Below, piece after piece: positions 23,686-33,161 of a DNA stretch of 35,749 nt. This stretch comes from Fibrobacterota bacterium (GTDB taxonomy: Bacteria; Fibrobacterota; Chitinivibrionia; Chitinivibrionales; Chitinispirillaceae): assembly GCA_023412475.1 (NCBI GenBank), contig JAEYNR010000088.1, positions 1 to 35,749 of the forward strand. The letters run 5' to 3'. The position numbers and the translations under genes are program-made. Position 1 is the stretch's first letter. Each line of letters opens with the position of its first letter. A model generated the notes under the pieces. It was not told where the DNA came from. It did no database searches and saw nothing but the letters and a program-made list of their open reading frames with translations.

Positions 23686-25149
23686 TCAAAATTGCATAAA
23701 GAATTTCCAGGTCTCTCCGGGAACCCAGCTCTTGCTGGAATTGTCACCCGAAACTCCATCCATCGGGCCAGCCTGATGAGCTCCATCAAAGGAGAAAAAC
23801 TTTACCGGATATCCTTCTTTACATCCCTCAAATTCGTAAACACTGTGTTTTCTGGAGCCGGGGTTTTCAGTTGGAATTGATGCCGGTATGGTACAGTCAT
23901 TGTCTTGTGCATGAGTTAGAACGCAATACTTTCCACCCTGCTTGTTTGCATCATTGTAAATGAATGGGCAGTTAGGATCGCTATTGCCGGTAACACTCAT
24001 GTAGGCGATCGGTTCGTGGATATTTTCAGGCATATAGATGTTCCAGTTGGCAGGTGCATAACAGGCAACTGCACGCAATTGTTTCTGATGGTTTAATGAG
24101 AGTGAATTGGTGAACATTGCTCCATAACTGAAACCGCAACTGAACACACGTGCTGTATCGACACAGAGTTTTTCTTTGAACAAACTGAGCATGTCATCAA
24201 AAAACTCATGATCTTTCTCAGCCTGATTCCACATGGCATTATCGTTGGTGATTATACCGTTTGGTGCCACAAAAATACAGGGCATATTTGTACTGTCTGC
24301 AAATCTTTTAAGCTGATAATACTTATCATTTGCAACTCCCTGCATGTTACTGCCGAAACAGTGCATGCCAAATATTAACCGGTAGGGTTTATTTTTGTCG
24401 TAGTCAGCAGGGATGTCAATAATATATTGTCTGCTGAGTCCTGCGCTGGTAATCGTATAGGTACCGCTTTTCAGATTTCCAAGTTCCTTGCCACAACCAA
24501 TACTGCCGGTGCTGCCGTTTAATGAATCTAAAATGATATTGATAGTTGTATCAAGGTTAGTGATAGGAAATGAACCGGGCAAAAAACCGCTTGCATTTAC
24601 TTTTAAAGTATCGGTAACAACTGCCAATTTAGCAAAGCCTCCATTACACCGATTAACACCTTTGAAACTGTTGACAGTTAATTTGCCTGTGCTGGCAGGT
24701 AAATACCTGAACGTTGTCGAACGACTGCCAATAGTGACATTAATCACAAGCAGTTTCTCTGCAAAGGAGCTCGATGCAAGATTACTGCGAAACACGCCTG
24801 CCGGTGCTTTTCGCATTACCTCTTTTTTAAGCAGTGTACCCCTTACATCGTAGATCTCCACTTTTACCTGAGAGGGGTTGCTAAGAGTGAATTCAAGCAC
24901 TCCCTTGTCGATCATTATCCGTTCGAAAGATGGCGGTATCGGTCGTGCTATACCGGCTCCTGGCCTTGTTATTGAATAACTGCCATCGGTTCGAGTTGTG
25001 TCTTTTAATCCCTGAACAACAAGAGAAAGTGTCGCATTCGATATTCCCTTACCTTTTTTGTCCGTTACATTTCCCCTGATATTAACAACTTGTGCATTGA
25101 TCATCAAAGCAGTTGAAATGATCAGCAGATACATCAGATGTGCATTCAT
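23686..25149 (-). CDS. Secreted CE1-type esterase (feruloyl esterase / PHB depolymerase-like)
   Basis: The 487-residue product starts at ATG 25149, 7 nt after AAGGAG; the frame extends further but without a site. Parts in order: signal peptide to about residue 19; a carboxypeptidase-regulatory-like domain (NIRGNVTDKKGKGISNATL, about 23-60); a beta domain like type IX sorting modules (VKVEIYDVRGTLLKK); a further beta segment; then an alpha/beta-hydrolase from about 220. The catalytic triad is Ser341 in CGFSYGAM, Asp391 in TGNSDPN and His458 in DGAHQAG. CE1 enzymes of this make-up remove feruloyl or acetyl groups from plant hemicellulose, or cut polyesters. The domain architecture fits cell-wall degraders. 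Confidence 0.9.
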   Translation of the reverse strand: MNAHLMYLLIISTALMINAQVVNIRGNVTDKKGKGISNATLSLVVQGLKDTTRTDGSYSITRPGAGIARPIPPSFERIMIDKGVLEFTLSNPSQVKVEIYDVRGTLLKKEVMRKAPAGVFRSNLASSSFAEKLLVINVTIGSRSTTFRYLPASTGKLTVNSFKGVNRCNGGFAKLAVVTDTLKVNASGFLPGSFPITNLDTTINIILDSLNGSTGSIGCGKELGNLKSGTYTITSAGLSRQYIIDIPADYDKNKPYRLIFGMHCFGSNMQGVANDKYYQLKRFADSTNMPCIFVAPNGIITNDNAMWNQAEKDHEFFDDMLSLFKEKLCVDTARVFSCGFSYGAMFTNSLSLNHQKQLRAVACYAPANWNIYMPENIHEPIAYMSVTGNSDPNCPFIYNDANKQGGKYCVLTHAQDNDCTIPASIPTENPGSRKHSVYEFEGCKEGYPVKFFSFDGAHQAGPMDGVSGDNSSKSWVPGETWKFFMQF

Positions 25150-25182
25150 CCGTATACTCCTTAAAAGATAATTGGTCATCAT

Positions 25183-26017
25183 AAAATAATAAATATCACA
25201 TTATTTAAAATAATTTGTTACTTCTCAGGTATCTGAGTTGCAAAAGATAACATAATAATATCAAACCAATATCTTATCAGAAGTAATTCCTCCACCTTCC
25301 TTAGTACCTAAGTACAGTGGACAGAACGAAGAATCTGAAATTAAAAAACACTTTTTTCTTTTTAGGGCTATCTGATTAGATATTCTATTTCTGATTCTAT
25401 TCTTAATTGGTTTCTGTCTTTTTATTTTTTTCAAGAGCTGAGTAGTAGTTACAATAATTTATACATTTTTTACAGAAAAATCTCAGTTCAATCCATTTAA
25501 TAGGAGATGATACATAATTGGGTTTTTGGCTCGCTTGGTACACTTCACCACACAAACCCCAAATTTTAACAGATCCCAATAATCATTTTGTCATATTCCA
25601 AACAAGAACAAGAAATGGCATCAAGGCCAAATTGAAAACCTTGCGCTACTTTGAATTCTCTTATTCCTGTTTATGATTTCGAATTTCAAATTTACCATCA
25701 AAAGTCGGATCCTTAATCGACATTCAATTTAACAACTGATCTCATTTTATAAACACCTTTAAAAATTGTTGAAAAACGAGAAACTGCAATATTAAGATCA
25801 GAATGTGCGAAAACCCAGGAACTTTTGTTCAGAAATAAAATCATTTAAAGTTTATCAAACAAATACCGATAACATTAAATATGTCCAACATTATTTTGTG
25901 CACTGCTTTTTGGGAGGAGGTAAAAATTTGATGAAGAACAGATACACCTGATTAAAAATTAAAAAAAAATCGTTTTTTAAAATTCTCAACAACAAACTTT
26001 TAAAAAAGGAGTTCTTA
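25183..26017. other. Long intergenic region upstream of the pilus operon
   Basis: About 835 bp without a protein-like frame. It is AT-rich and contains small palindromes such as CTCAG-GTAT-CTGAG and CTTAG-TAC-CTAAG near the esterase side. It should hold the pilus promoter and perhaps a long leader. No riboswitch or invertible-promoter repeats were recognised. Confidence 0.5.
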
Positions 26018-26557
26018 ATGAACAGACTGAGAAAATCTGCCTTGGCCCTTACAGCAGTTATTGCCCTGGCAGGATCATCATTTGCCGGACAGGTTACAGT
26101 TGGTGGAAACGTACCTCTTATCAACAGTATAATTGGTATAGGTGTTCTTTCACTCGACTTCGGATCAGCGGGATCTGCGGTTACGGTTGCAACCTTTGTA
26201 GTAAATAATAATGCTCCAGAGTATTCTGTTAATTGGGAATTTGCAAATGGTGGCAAATTTATGAGTGGAGCAAATGAGATTGCGATGAAAGACATATTTT
26301 TAACTTCCGCAAATAACACCGGAGATCTTGGTACTGGCGCAGATCCAATATTAGCTGGTACGGATGTTGCAGGCGGCACTGCAATAGCTGATGCTACGAA
26401 TCCTTTTGCCTGGGATGCTGCTACAAACTTAGCTCCACAAACAACGGCTACAAAAAATTATATGATAGAGATGAGAACTAGCTGGGATGAAAGTACAGAT
26501 GCTTTAGCTGGATTGTATACCGAAACTATTACATATACTATTGAAGCTACATTATAA
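26018..26557 (+). CDS. Major pilin-like secreted subunit (chaperone-usher type)
   Basis: The 179-residue protein has a clear signal peptide (ALTAVIALAGSSFAG). An all-beta mature part follows, with alternating hydrophobic strands (VTVATFVVNNN, YSVNWEFANGGKFM). Its end strand, YTETITYTIEATL, is like the terminal strand of fimbrial subunits. It resembles the 26756-27256 protein over most of its length. A strong AAAAGGAG site precedes the ATG. A terminator follows the gene, so this subunit is probably made in excess over the rest of the operon, as expected for a major pilin. Direct family naming (spore-coat-U or fimbrillin group) is uncertain. Confidence 0.75.
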   Translation: MNRLRKSALALTAVIALAGSSFAGQVTVGGNVPLINSIIGIGVLSLDFGSAGSAVTVATFVVNNNAPEYSVNWEFANGGKFMSGANEIAMKDIFLTSANNTGDLGTGADPILAGTDVAGGTAIADATNPFAWDAATNLAPQTTATKNYMIEMRTSWDESTDALAGLYTETITYTIEATL

Positions 26558-26577
26558 TAACCCAAAATTCATTTTTT

Positions 26578-26612
26578 AAAAGGAGACTGCGTACCTGCAG
26601 TTTCCTTTTTTT
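26578..26612 (+). terminator. Intra-operon intrinsic terminator after the first pilin
   Basis: AAAGGAGACTGC and GCAGTTTCCTTT form a 12-bp stem with one G-T pair and a 6-nt loop, followed by TTTTT. It lies between the first pilin and the rest of the pilus genes, so partial readthrough would lower their expression. Confidence 0.88.
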
Positions 26613-26755
26613 ATGCTTCACATGCTTCTCTGTTTAATTTTCTTGTCTGAAAAATACAGTAATAGTATAATAATGAAAAATTGTTTAAAACTTTAAACAT
26701 TCTGATTTTCAGGTTTACTGTTCGGTATGATATTTAGATAAGAAAGGAAAAGAAC

Positions 26756-27256
26756 TTGAACAGGATATCTATACCTGCGTTTCTGGTTCTTCTAAATATT
26801 GCAGTTTCTTATGTTTTCGGACTTTCTCCACCGGATGAACTTATTAATAACATACAATGTCAGGGAGTTTTTGGTTTAAATTTTACACAGACTGGAAACA
26901 GAGAACAGATTGCGTATTTTGTGATTAACAGTAACAGCGCCAGCGGATTTACGGTCAAATTTAAATTTGCAAACAGTGCAAAATTTGTTAGTGGCTCCAG
27001 CGAGATCCCCATAACATCTCTTGCTCTAAACAAGGTAAGCGGAACTCTTGGTAAGGGCCTTACAGAGCCAAAAGAACTAAATGTCCTAGATGAATTAAAT
27101 GGAGGAGATGAGTATATATGGAATCCGGGTACAGAACCTACCAGCGAAACAGTAAATTTTCTTATTGATCTCAAAGCAGACTGGGATGATCCTTTGGGAA
27201 AAATTGCCGGATTTTACTTTGAATCCATAACTGTAACAATCAGTACCGGATTATAA
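26756..27256 (+). CDS. Minor pilin-like subunit
   Basis: The 166-residue protein starts with TTG behind AGAAAGGAAA; no ATG fits. It has a signal peptide (FLVLLNIAVSYVFG) and a beta fold parallel to the first subunit. FVINSNSASGFTVKFKF and FVSGSSEIPI correspond to FVVNNNAPEYSVNWEF and FMSGANEIAM there. The last strand is YFESITVTISTGL. It could be a tip or adaptor subunit. The rare start codon and the upstream terminator both point to low output. Confidence 0.75.
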   Translation: MNRISIPAFLVLLNIAVSYVFGLSPPDELINNIQCQGVFGLNFTQTGNREQIAYFVINSNSASGFTVKFKFANSAKFVSGSSEIPITSLALNKVSGTLGKGLTEPKELNVLDELNGGDEYIWNPGTEPTSETVNFLIDLKADWDDPLGKIAGFYFESITVTISTGL

Positions 27257-27281
27257 AAACGTTACAATAAAGGTAAAAAAT

Positions 27282-28082
27282 ATGAGAAACAGAAAAATAT
27301 CAAACAGTATCACTACTTTATTACTGGTTTTATCTGGTTTTTTTTCATCAATTTATGCAGGGTTTTCAATGAATCCGTTAATAACTGTACTGGAGATATC
27401 AAAAGGAAAAACCAGTGCAGAAGTAATACTTAAGTTTGAGGGCGATATAAAAAGACCTGTGGCGGTTGAGCTGAAAATCACAGAACGTGAGATAAGTCTT
27501 GATGGCGAAAAGGTGATTCAGAAAGATAATAAAGAGATATCCCAAAATTTTATAATCTACCCGGCACAGATAATACTTATGCCTGGAGAAAATCAGAGAG
27601 TACAGATTAAGTGGGTTGGCAATGCAATTCCCAAAAAAGAGATTGCCTACGGACTTATTGCCGAAGAAGTTCCAGTTAAAATAGGGGATGAAGATGAAAA
27701 ACGCGAAAAAGCTGAACTCAGGCTTTATCTTGTCACGCGTTATGAAGGGATTGTCGTTTTGCGTCCGTCCGGAATAAAGCCCGATCTTGTTGTTAAATCT
27801 GCAATTAATAAAAAGGATGAAGAGAAAAACGATCGTCTTGTGATAACTTTTAACAACAAGGGTACCGGACTTCAAAATCTTAAAGGTTTGTATCTAAGAG
27901 TTTCATGTTTGGATAAAAATGGTCAGATAGACAGATCAAAAAGTATAAGGTACAAACCGAATCTGGTATCCAGGCAGATAGAGCACAGTGTTTTTGCCGA
28001 ACATGATCGAGTACTTGATCTTCCGTGGCCTGAAGAGATACCGGCAGGACCGGTGCGTGTAAGCGTTGAGTTCGAGAAATAG
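27282..28082 (+). CDS. PapD-like periplasmic pilus chaperone
   Basis: The 266-residue protein has a signal peptide (ITTLLLVLSGFFSSIYAG). Its N-terminal Ig-like domain opens FSMNPLITVLEISKGKTSAEV, seen here as the strand before a long first hairpin. Chaperone strands IIYPAQIILMPGENQRVQIKW and AYGLIAEEVPV follow. The second Ig domain holds NKGTGLQNLKGL. PapD-family chaperones hold unfolded pilins by donor-strand complementation and pass them to the usher. It starts 25 nt after the second pilin, in the same operon. Confidence 0.88.
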   Translation: MRNRKISNSITTLLLVLSGFFSSIYAGFSMNPLITVLEISKGKTSAEVILKFEGDIKRPVAVELKITEREISLDGEKVIQKDNKEISQNFIIYPAQIILMPGENQRVQIKWVGNAIPKKEIAYGLIAEEVPVKIGDEDEKREKAELRLYLVTRYEGIVVLRPSGIKPDLVVKSAINKKDEEKNDRLVITFNNKGTGLQNLKGLYLRVSCLDKNGQIDRSKSIRYKPNLVSRQIEHSVFAEHDRVLDLPWPEEIPAGPVRVSVEFEK

Positions 28083-28086
28083 TTGT

Positions 28087-28121
28087 ATTTATTCGAATAT
28101 ATTTTGCTGTCGCGAATAAAT
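28087..28121. repeat. Inverted repeat between chaperone and usher genes
   Basis: ATTTATTCG (28087-28095) and CGAATAAAT (28113-28121) form a perfect 9-bp stem with a 17-nt AT-rich loop, in the 112-nt gap before the usher. It may trim or stabilise the mRNA end upstream of the usher; there is no clear T run. Confidence 0.55.
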
Positions 28122-28194
28122 GGCCAGATCCGATATGTAATGGTTTATTGTTAATACAATGTTTGGAACCTTGTAAATCCGGACATCTCAGCTA

Positions 28195-31100
28195 ATGGCC
28201 AAAATTATCCTTTTTGAAACATTTTTAAAACCGGTATTTTTAAATCTTTTCGCAGGTTTTTGCCTGGTCCTGTTTGTGTTGCCCTCATATACAGACGATT
28301 CCTTGTCTCAATCCGAATTTTCATCTTCAGTTGAAGAAATAACTGAACAAATCGATTTGATTGAAGAAAGCAAAAAAATACTGGAAAGGGATTTTGAAGG
28401 GAAAACTCGTGAAGAGTTGTATCATGAAATTTTCGGTATTGCTGCGCCTGCTGCACCAAAAGAGATTGAAGCTGTAATTAAAGTAAATAATATATTAGGG
28501 AACAGGATAGAAGTTGTTTTTTCTGAAGACAGGGAAAACTTTACAGTTCCGGCAAAACCCCTTGTGGGTATTCTTTCCGATGTGGTTGATCAGAATTTTC
28601 TTAATAAATTAGTCGGCAAAATTGACAATTCCGGAAGAGTGTCGAAACGGGATCTTGATTCGCTTGAGTTACTAACAGATTACGATTCGGGAGAGCGCCT
28701 GGTAACTGTTTTTGTGCCTCCAAAACTTCGTACAAAACAGGTTCATCAACTGAGATATTCAAAACAGGACCCATATCTTTCGGAAAGTGTCAAACCTGAG
28801 AATTTAAGCGGGTATGTAAATTTAAATGCAACTCAGCAGTTAAGATTTTTTCAGGATCTCTCTGACGATTCTTTAGCTATTTACAGTTTTTATGGTTCAA
28901 ATGACCATATTCGTCAACCTTTATATTTCAACTTTGACGGTGCACTAAATATAATGGGTGCTGTAGCCGAAGCCGGGGCGATATACCGTGAAAGTAATAA
29001 CAATTCTTTTCAAAGAAAAGATGCGAGGATTATCTATGATTTTCCTGAAAAAACATTACGGCTGATTGCAGGAGATATACGCTATGGCACTGTCGGATAT
29101 CAGTCTCATGTACCAATAGGAGGGATAAGTTTATCAAAAGATTATTCTCTCGCGCCTCACATTTTATCCTATCCACTGGGTGATTACGAGTTCTATCTGG
29201 TTGATCCTGCGGAAGTGGAAGTATGGGTGAATGGAGTTATGGTCAGGAAAATGGAACTTGAACCTGGAACCCACAATATTCAGAATTATCCTTTTGCTGA
29301 AGGATCAAATGACGTTGAAATTGTTATAAAAGATTTTTCGGGACGCAGGGAAACAATAGATTTTACATTTTTACATGAGCCAAATCTTCTTGCAAAGAAT
29401 TTCTCACAGTATTCCTTTAATATTGGTTTTGCTGAAAAAATAACATCTGACAGGTACCATTATGATTCCAGAAATCCGTTTGTTTCCTTGATGTACAGAA
29501 GGGGAATTGCCAACCGGTTTACGATGGATGTATACGGGCAGGCTTTTCGCGACAAGGGTATTGTTGGAACGGAGTGCCTTTATGCAATTCCTGCAGGAAA
29601 CTTATTCCTTTCATCTGCAGTTACTTATTTAAATACAGCAGGATTTGATATGGCGGCAAGAATGGGATTTCATTACAGATCAAAAATTAGGTATTCGCAG
29701 GATGATGAGAACAACCGAAAAAACAGAAGGTTGTCAAGTGTTATCTGGAAAACAGAAGCAGAATATTTAGGAAGAAAATTTCCCAGAGCACTTGAAAAAA
29801 AGCTCAGATTTTATGAAGAGTCATTTCGCATGATAACTGATCTGTCAATACCGTTTGATCAGATAAGAATCGGTGCCAGGGGCGAATACGATATACGTCC
29901 TGATACTATCGACTATTTTTCAATCGGATTAAATTTACAGAAAAGGTGGGCAGGAAAAATTAACACTCAGGTCGGTTTTAAATACTCCACCGACAATAAG
30001 CTTCATGAAGCAAACCCAATGGTGACGCTAAATATACAATGGTCATTTATGAAAAATTCCAATTTTTTAAATGTAAGACAGGGTATAAACAAGCGCAATC
30101 CACGTTTCGACAACACCTATGGTTTAACAGATAACAATAGTGACCGGCATTGGGATTTCAATACAGATGTAAATTGGGATTATGTAAGCCTGAAACCCAA
30201 ACCGGAAAAACCGATCATGGGAGTTTCTACACGCTTGAACCGGGAATACAGCGATTACAGTGCGAAGCTTGGATACAGCGGAAATGCCGGTTCTATGGAA
30301 GTTAATCATACTATTGCAGAACCAGGTTTCGCCAGCAACACATTTCTTCAGCACCATACGAATATAAACATGAAAACAGCACTTGTTTTTACACCAAAAG
30401 CGCTTGCCTTGTCACGTCCTGTATATGGTGGTTTTTTAATTGCTAAAGGGAATAAAAACCTGAAAAACCACACTGTCAGGATAAATAACAGGGAGAATGG
30501 ATATGATGCAACCTCTACCTGGTTTGGTCCTGCCGTATTACCTCTTTATTCTCAATATCAGTTAAGAGACATAAAGGTATCGCCTTTGAATGCTCCGCTT
30601 ACTGCAGTAGATGAAAAACAGGATTTTACCCTTTTTTCACAGTATAAAAGTGGTTTTTTGCTGACAATCGGGACCGACAAAAAAGTTTTCGTAACCGGAA
30701 GGTTAATAAATAAAAAGGCAGAGGTTTTTGAGTATCAGCAGATTAAATTTATTGAAAATGCAAAAGGAAACTGCGATACTGTCGTAACTTTTACCAATCA
30801 GGCAGGCAGGTTTCAATTTCTTGCAAAGGTTGGAAAAAACTATTCTATAGAAGTCGCGGATGAATATTACGAAAAAGGCAGTGTAAATATACCTGCGGAT
30901 CTGGAAGATTATTATAACGTGGGTGATATCATTTTAAACGAAATCGATGAACCGGATTTTAATGAAGCTGAAAAAGTAACTCCAGGGCAGAAGGAGTCTG
31001 AAATTGAGGGTGACTCTTTGTCTATTGATAGCAGTTTAACGGATGCAGATGGAACAAAAGATGAAAACATTGAAGAGACTGGAGAAGAGAAAAAGACAGA

Positions 31101-31767
31101 AGAAGAGGAAGAGGACAGCCTGGATTCATTGACAGAAACACAAGTTGAAGAGATGTCAGAAAAATTAAACGATCCTTTGGGGAGATATGTTTATATTTCC
31201 GGAATTCTTTGTGATTCTTCGGGGGTTTTGAAAAATGTTGCCTTTAGTGTGAACAATGCAGGAAACAGGAGCTTCGCAGCAGCAAACACATTTACTGACA
31301 ATAAAGGTGGGTTTCGGTTTATACTGAGGGAACCGGGCAGGTTTAATATAAATGCTAAAATTGCAAATAAAAATGGTAATTCGGTGTACGGTGTTGCCAG
31401 ATTTGATGTACCCGGAGTAAAAATGGGGTCCTTTTTCCAGTTGGGTAAATTGGTGCTTAATACCTATGATTTCAAAGTACCGGATGAAGAAAAACATGAT
31501 TCATCAAACGGTAATAATATCATGATTTCTGGAAGAATAACAGATTCACAGAAAAAACCTCTTCATTTCACAACGATCATGTTTTCGTCGATGGATACAA
31601 CATTTCATACATTTACAGACGTTGACGGAAAGTTTAATGTGGTTTGCAACAGCACAGGGATGTATTTAGTTTGTGAATCTGGTCTGAACAACAAAAAAAA
31701 CCATATCATAAGAATTCCTGCAAATACAAAAGGGGTTTTTGATCTGGGAGTTCTCGAGCTAAAGTGA
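28195..31767 (+). CDS. Usher-like outer-membrane assembly protein with extended C-terminus
   Basis: The 1190-residue protein starts with a signal-like hydrophobic segment (LFAGFCLVLFVLPSYT). A helical stretch rich in Glu/Lys and an N-terminal domain follow. The usher core includes the plug-like motif EVWVNGVMVRKMELEPGTHN followed by YPFAEGSNDVEIVIKDFSGR, then barrel strands (for example SQYSFNIGFAEKI and RFTMDVYGQAFRDKG). After the barrel come a carboxypeptidase-regulatory-like domain (VTGRLINKKAEVFEYQQ), an acidic linker (EEKKTEEEEEDSLDSL, about 965-980) and two more such beta domains to the end. Classical ushers are about 800-850 residues with two short C-terminal domains, so this is an enlarged form. 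The ribosome site is weak. It secretes and assembles the pilins encoded upstream. Confidence 0.85.
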   Translation: MAKIILFETFLKPVFLNLFAGFCLVLFVLPSYTDDSLSQSEFSSSVEEITEQIDLIEESKKILERDFEGKTREELYHEIFGIAAPAAPKEIEAVIKVNNILGNRIEVVFSEDRENFTVPAKPLVGILSDVVDQNFLNKLVGKIDNSGRVSKRDLDSLELLTDYDSGERLVTVFVPPKLRTKQVHQLRYSKQDPYLSESVKPENLSGYVNLNATQQLRFFQDLSDDSLAIYSFYGSNDHIRQPLYFNFDGALNIMGAVAEAGAIYRESNNNSFQRKDARIIYDFPEKTLRLIAGDIRYGTVGYQSHVPIGGISLSKDYSLAPHILSYPLGDYEFYLVDPAEVEVWVNGVMVRKMELEPGTHNIQNYPFAEGSNDVEIVIKDFSGRRETIDFTFLHEPNLLAKNFSQYSFNIGFAEKITSDRYHYDSRNPFVSLMYRRGIANRFTMDVYGQAFRDKGIVGTECLYAIPAGNLFLSSAVTYLNTAGFDMAARMGFHYRSKIRYSQDDENNRKNRRLSSVIWKTEAEYLGRKFPRALEKKLRFYEESFRMITDLSIPFDQIRIGARGEYDIRPDTIDYFSIGLNLQKRWAGKINTQVGFKYSTDNKLHEANPMVTLNIQWSFMKNSNFLNVRQGINKRNPRFDNTYGLTDNNSDRHWDFNTDVNWDYVSLKPKPEKPIMGVSTRLNREYSDYSAKLGYSGNAGSMEVNHTIAEPGFASNTFLQHHTNINMKTALVFTPKALALSRPVYGGFLIAKGNKNLKNHTVRINNRENGYDATSTWFGPAVLPLYSQYQLRDIKVSPLNAPLTAVDEKQDFTLFSQYKSGFLLTIGTDKKVFVTGRLINKKAEVFEYQQIKFIENAKGNCDTVVTFTNQAGRFQFLAKVGKNYSIEVADEYYEKGSVNIPADLEDYYNVGDIILNEIDEPDFNEAEKVTPGQKESEIEGDSLSIDSSLTDADGTKDENIEETGEEKKTEEEEEDSLDSLTETQVEEMSEKLNDPLGRYVYISGILCDSSGVLKNVAFSVNNAGNRSFAAANTFTDNKGGFRFILREPGRFNINAKIANKNGNSVYGVARFDVPGVKMGSFFQLGKLVLNTYDFKVPDEEKHDSSNGNNIMISGRITDSQKKPLHFTTIMFSSMDTTFHTFTDVDGKFNVVCNSTGMYLVCESGLNNKKNHIIRIPANTKGVFDLGVLELK

Positions 31768-31872
31768 AAACTGATGGAAGTTAATTGTTAAATATTGAAA
31801 ATTTATAGTCTGAATGAAGCACACTGAAACGGGCCGAATGTATTCTCAACGGTGATTTTTTCTTCAGGCTCC

Positions 31873-31906
31873 AAATCGATATCGTTGTAGTGGTCGATAT
31901 CGATTT
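31873..31906. repeat. Perfect 12-bp inverted repeat between convergent genes
   Basis: AAATCGATATCG (31873-31884) and CGATATCGATTT (31895-31906) with a 10-nt spacer. It lies between the end of the usher gene and the end of the M48 gene. Each arm carries its own palindrome, TCGATATCGA-like, so a protein-binding site is possible. The stem could also stop transcription from either side. Confidence 0.65.
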
Positions 31907-31972
31907 AAAACAGAGAAAAAAGACGATAACTATATCGATTTAAGAAGTGCTTCACTTCTCTGCAAATCGGGT

Positions 31973-33160
31973 TTATTCTGAATCAGGGTTTCTTTTGCCA
32001 CGTGTTGGAATAATCTTCTTCCAGAGCGGTTTTTTCGGGATGCTGTCGCAGCAGCATTTTTTGATTTTATCCCAGTTTTCACGCTCCACATTGAAGATTG
32101 TATCCGGTGCAAACGTTTCACGGCTACGTGCAATTGCAAATCGTTCAGATCGCTCTTTCTGCAGGGGGTGAGTTGAAAACAGGTTAAAAATCCATTGCCG
32201 CCCTTTAGCAGGCGGAGTTATCCTTGTCAGTAGTGAGTCAAGCGGCCCGACACGCAGATTTGCACTATGAAGCCGCAGGATACCCAGAGAATCAGCCTGG
32301 CGTTCAAACTGACGGGAGTAGCGGAGTGTAAGGAGAATCGAACTCATTTCAAGAGTCTGTTCGAGCCCCTCAAGAAAATCAAACCCTTCCATTGCAATAC
32401 CAATAAAAAGAGAGCTCATATACAAAAGTCCTAGACTCTGCAATACCTGGCGTACCGAATGGCGCTCTTCAGCATGGGATATTTCGTGACTGAGCACACC
32501 AAGAATTTCACCGGGCCCTCTACTGGAATCGAGCAGCCCCCGGAACAGGTAAATCGTACCTCCAGGAATAGAGATTGCGTTTTCAGTTGGATCATTCAGA
32601 ACTATTACCCGATGCTTAAACCGATCTTCTGGTTTTGACAGTTGCCGCATCGCCTTTGCAAGGAAGGTGTCAATGGCGGGAGATTCACAACGTTCGTACA
32701 TTTGGGCCAGTGTTGAATCGATTTTACTTCCAAGATGTGTATCATATGCTGCAGGTGTAATTGTGTATGCGCGATGTAACAGGTGAAAAAAAAGATTAAA
32801 AAAGCAAACAAGTGTGAAAAGGATGATAAGGGTTATCTGCCAGAGTTTAAGCGCCCATATTTTTTGAAGTAACCTGATGATGTAAGGTTTTCTCTGATGA
32901 AGCAGATTCTGGAGTTCACGATAAACAGCATCATCAGAAAAACACAACTGCAGTTGATTTTCAGATGATGACCGTTGTTTGAGGCTACAGCAGTACCCGG
33001 CTGCTACAGTACCAAGGGAATCGATTTCAGATAGTCTCCACCGGTAACAGCTGTTATCAGGCCCGCTGAAGGTTATCCCCTCATCGGAAATTCTCATGGT
33101 ACCATTCCGGGGAGTTGTGCTGTTTCCGTCAAATAGCTCTGTATTGCACTGTTCTGACAT
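31973..33160 (-). CDS. M48-family membrane metalloprotease
   Basis: The 395-residue protein carries the zinc motif HEISH (225-229) and the third ligand Glu286 in RQFERQADSLG. One membrane segment is at about 105-127 (LKLWQITLIILFTLVCFFNLFF). An N-terminal part with YRWRLSEIDSL may be a PH/GRAM-like domain. It resembles the HtpX/Ste24/BepA class of envelope quality-control proteases. The ATG at 33160 is 1 nt past the DUF898 stop and is preferred to a TTG start at 33241 that would run 80 nt into that gene. The DUF898-M48 pair is a known arrangement. Confidence 0.9.
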   Translation of the reverse strand: MSEQCNTELFDGNSTTPRNGTMRISDEGITFSGPDNSCYRWRLSEIDSLGTVAAGYCCSLKQRSSSENQLQLCFSDDAVYRELQNLLHQRKPYIIRLLQKIWALKLWQITLIILFTLVCFFNLFFHLLHRAYTITPAAYDTHLGSKIDSTLAQMYERCESPAIDTFLAKAMRQLSKPEDRFKHRVIVLNDPTENAISIPGGTIYLFRGLLDSSRGPGEILGVLSHEISHAEERHSVRQVLQSLGLLYMSSLFIGIAMEGFDFLEGLEQTLEMSSILLTLRYSRQFERQADSLGILRLHSANLRVGPLDSLLTRITPPAKGRQWIFNLFSTHPLQKERSERFAIARSRETFAPDTIFNVERENWDKIKKCCCDSIPKKPLWKKIIPTRGKRNPDSE

Positions 33161-33161
33161 A

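Noticed and set aside
31947..32171. Plus-strand ORF opposite the M48 gene
   Set aside because: A shadow frame of a gene with clear catalytic motifs.
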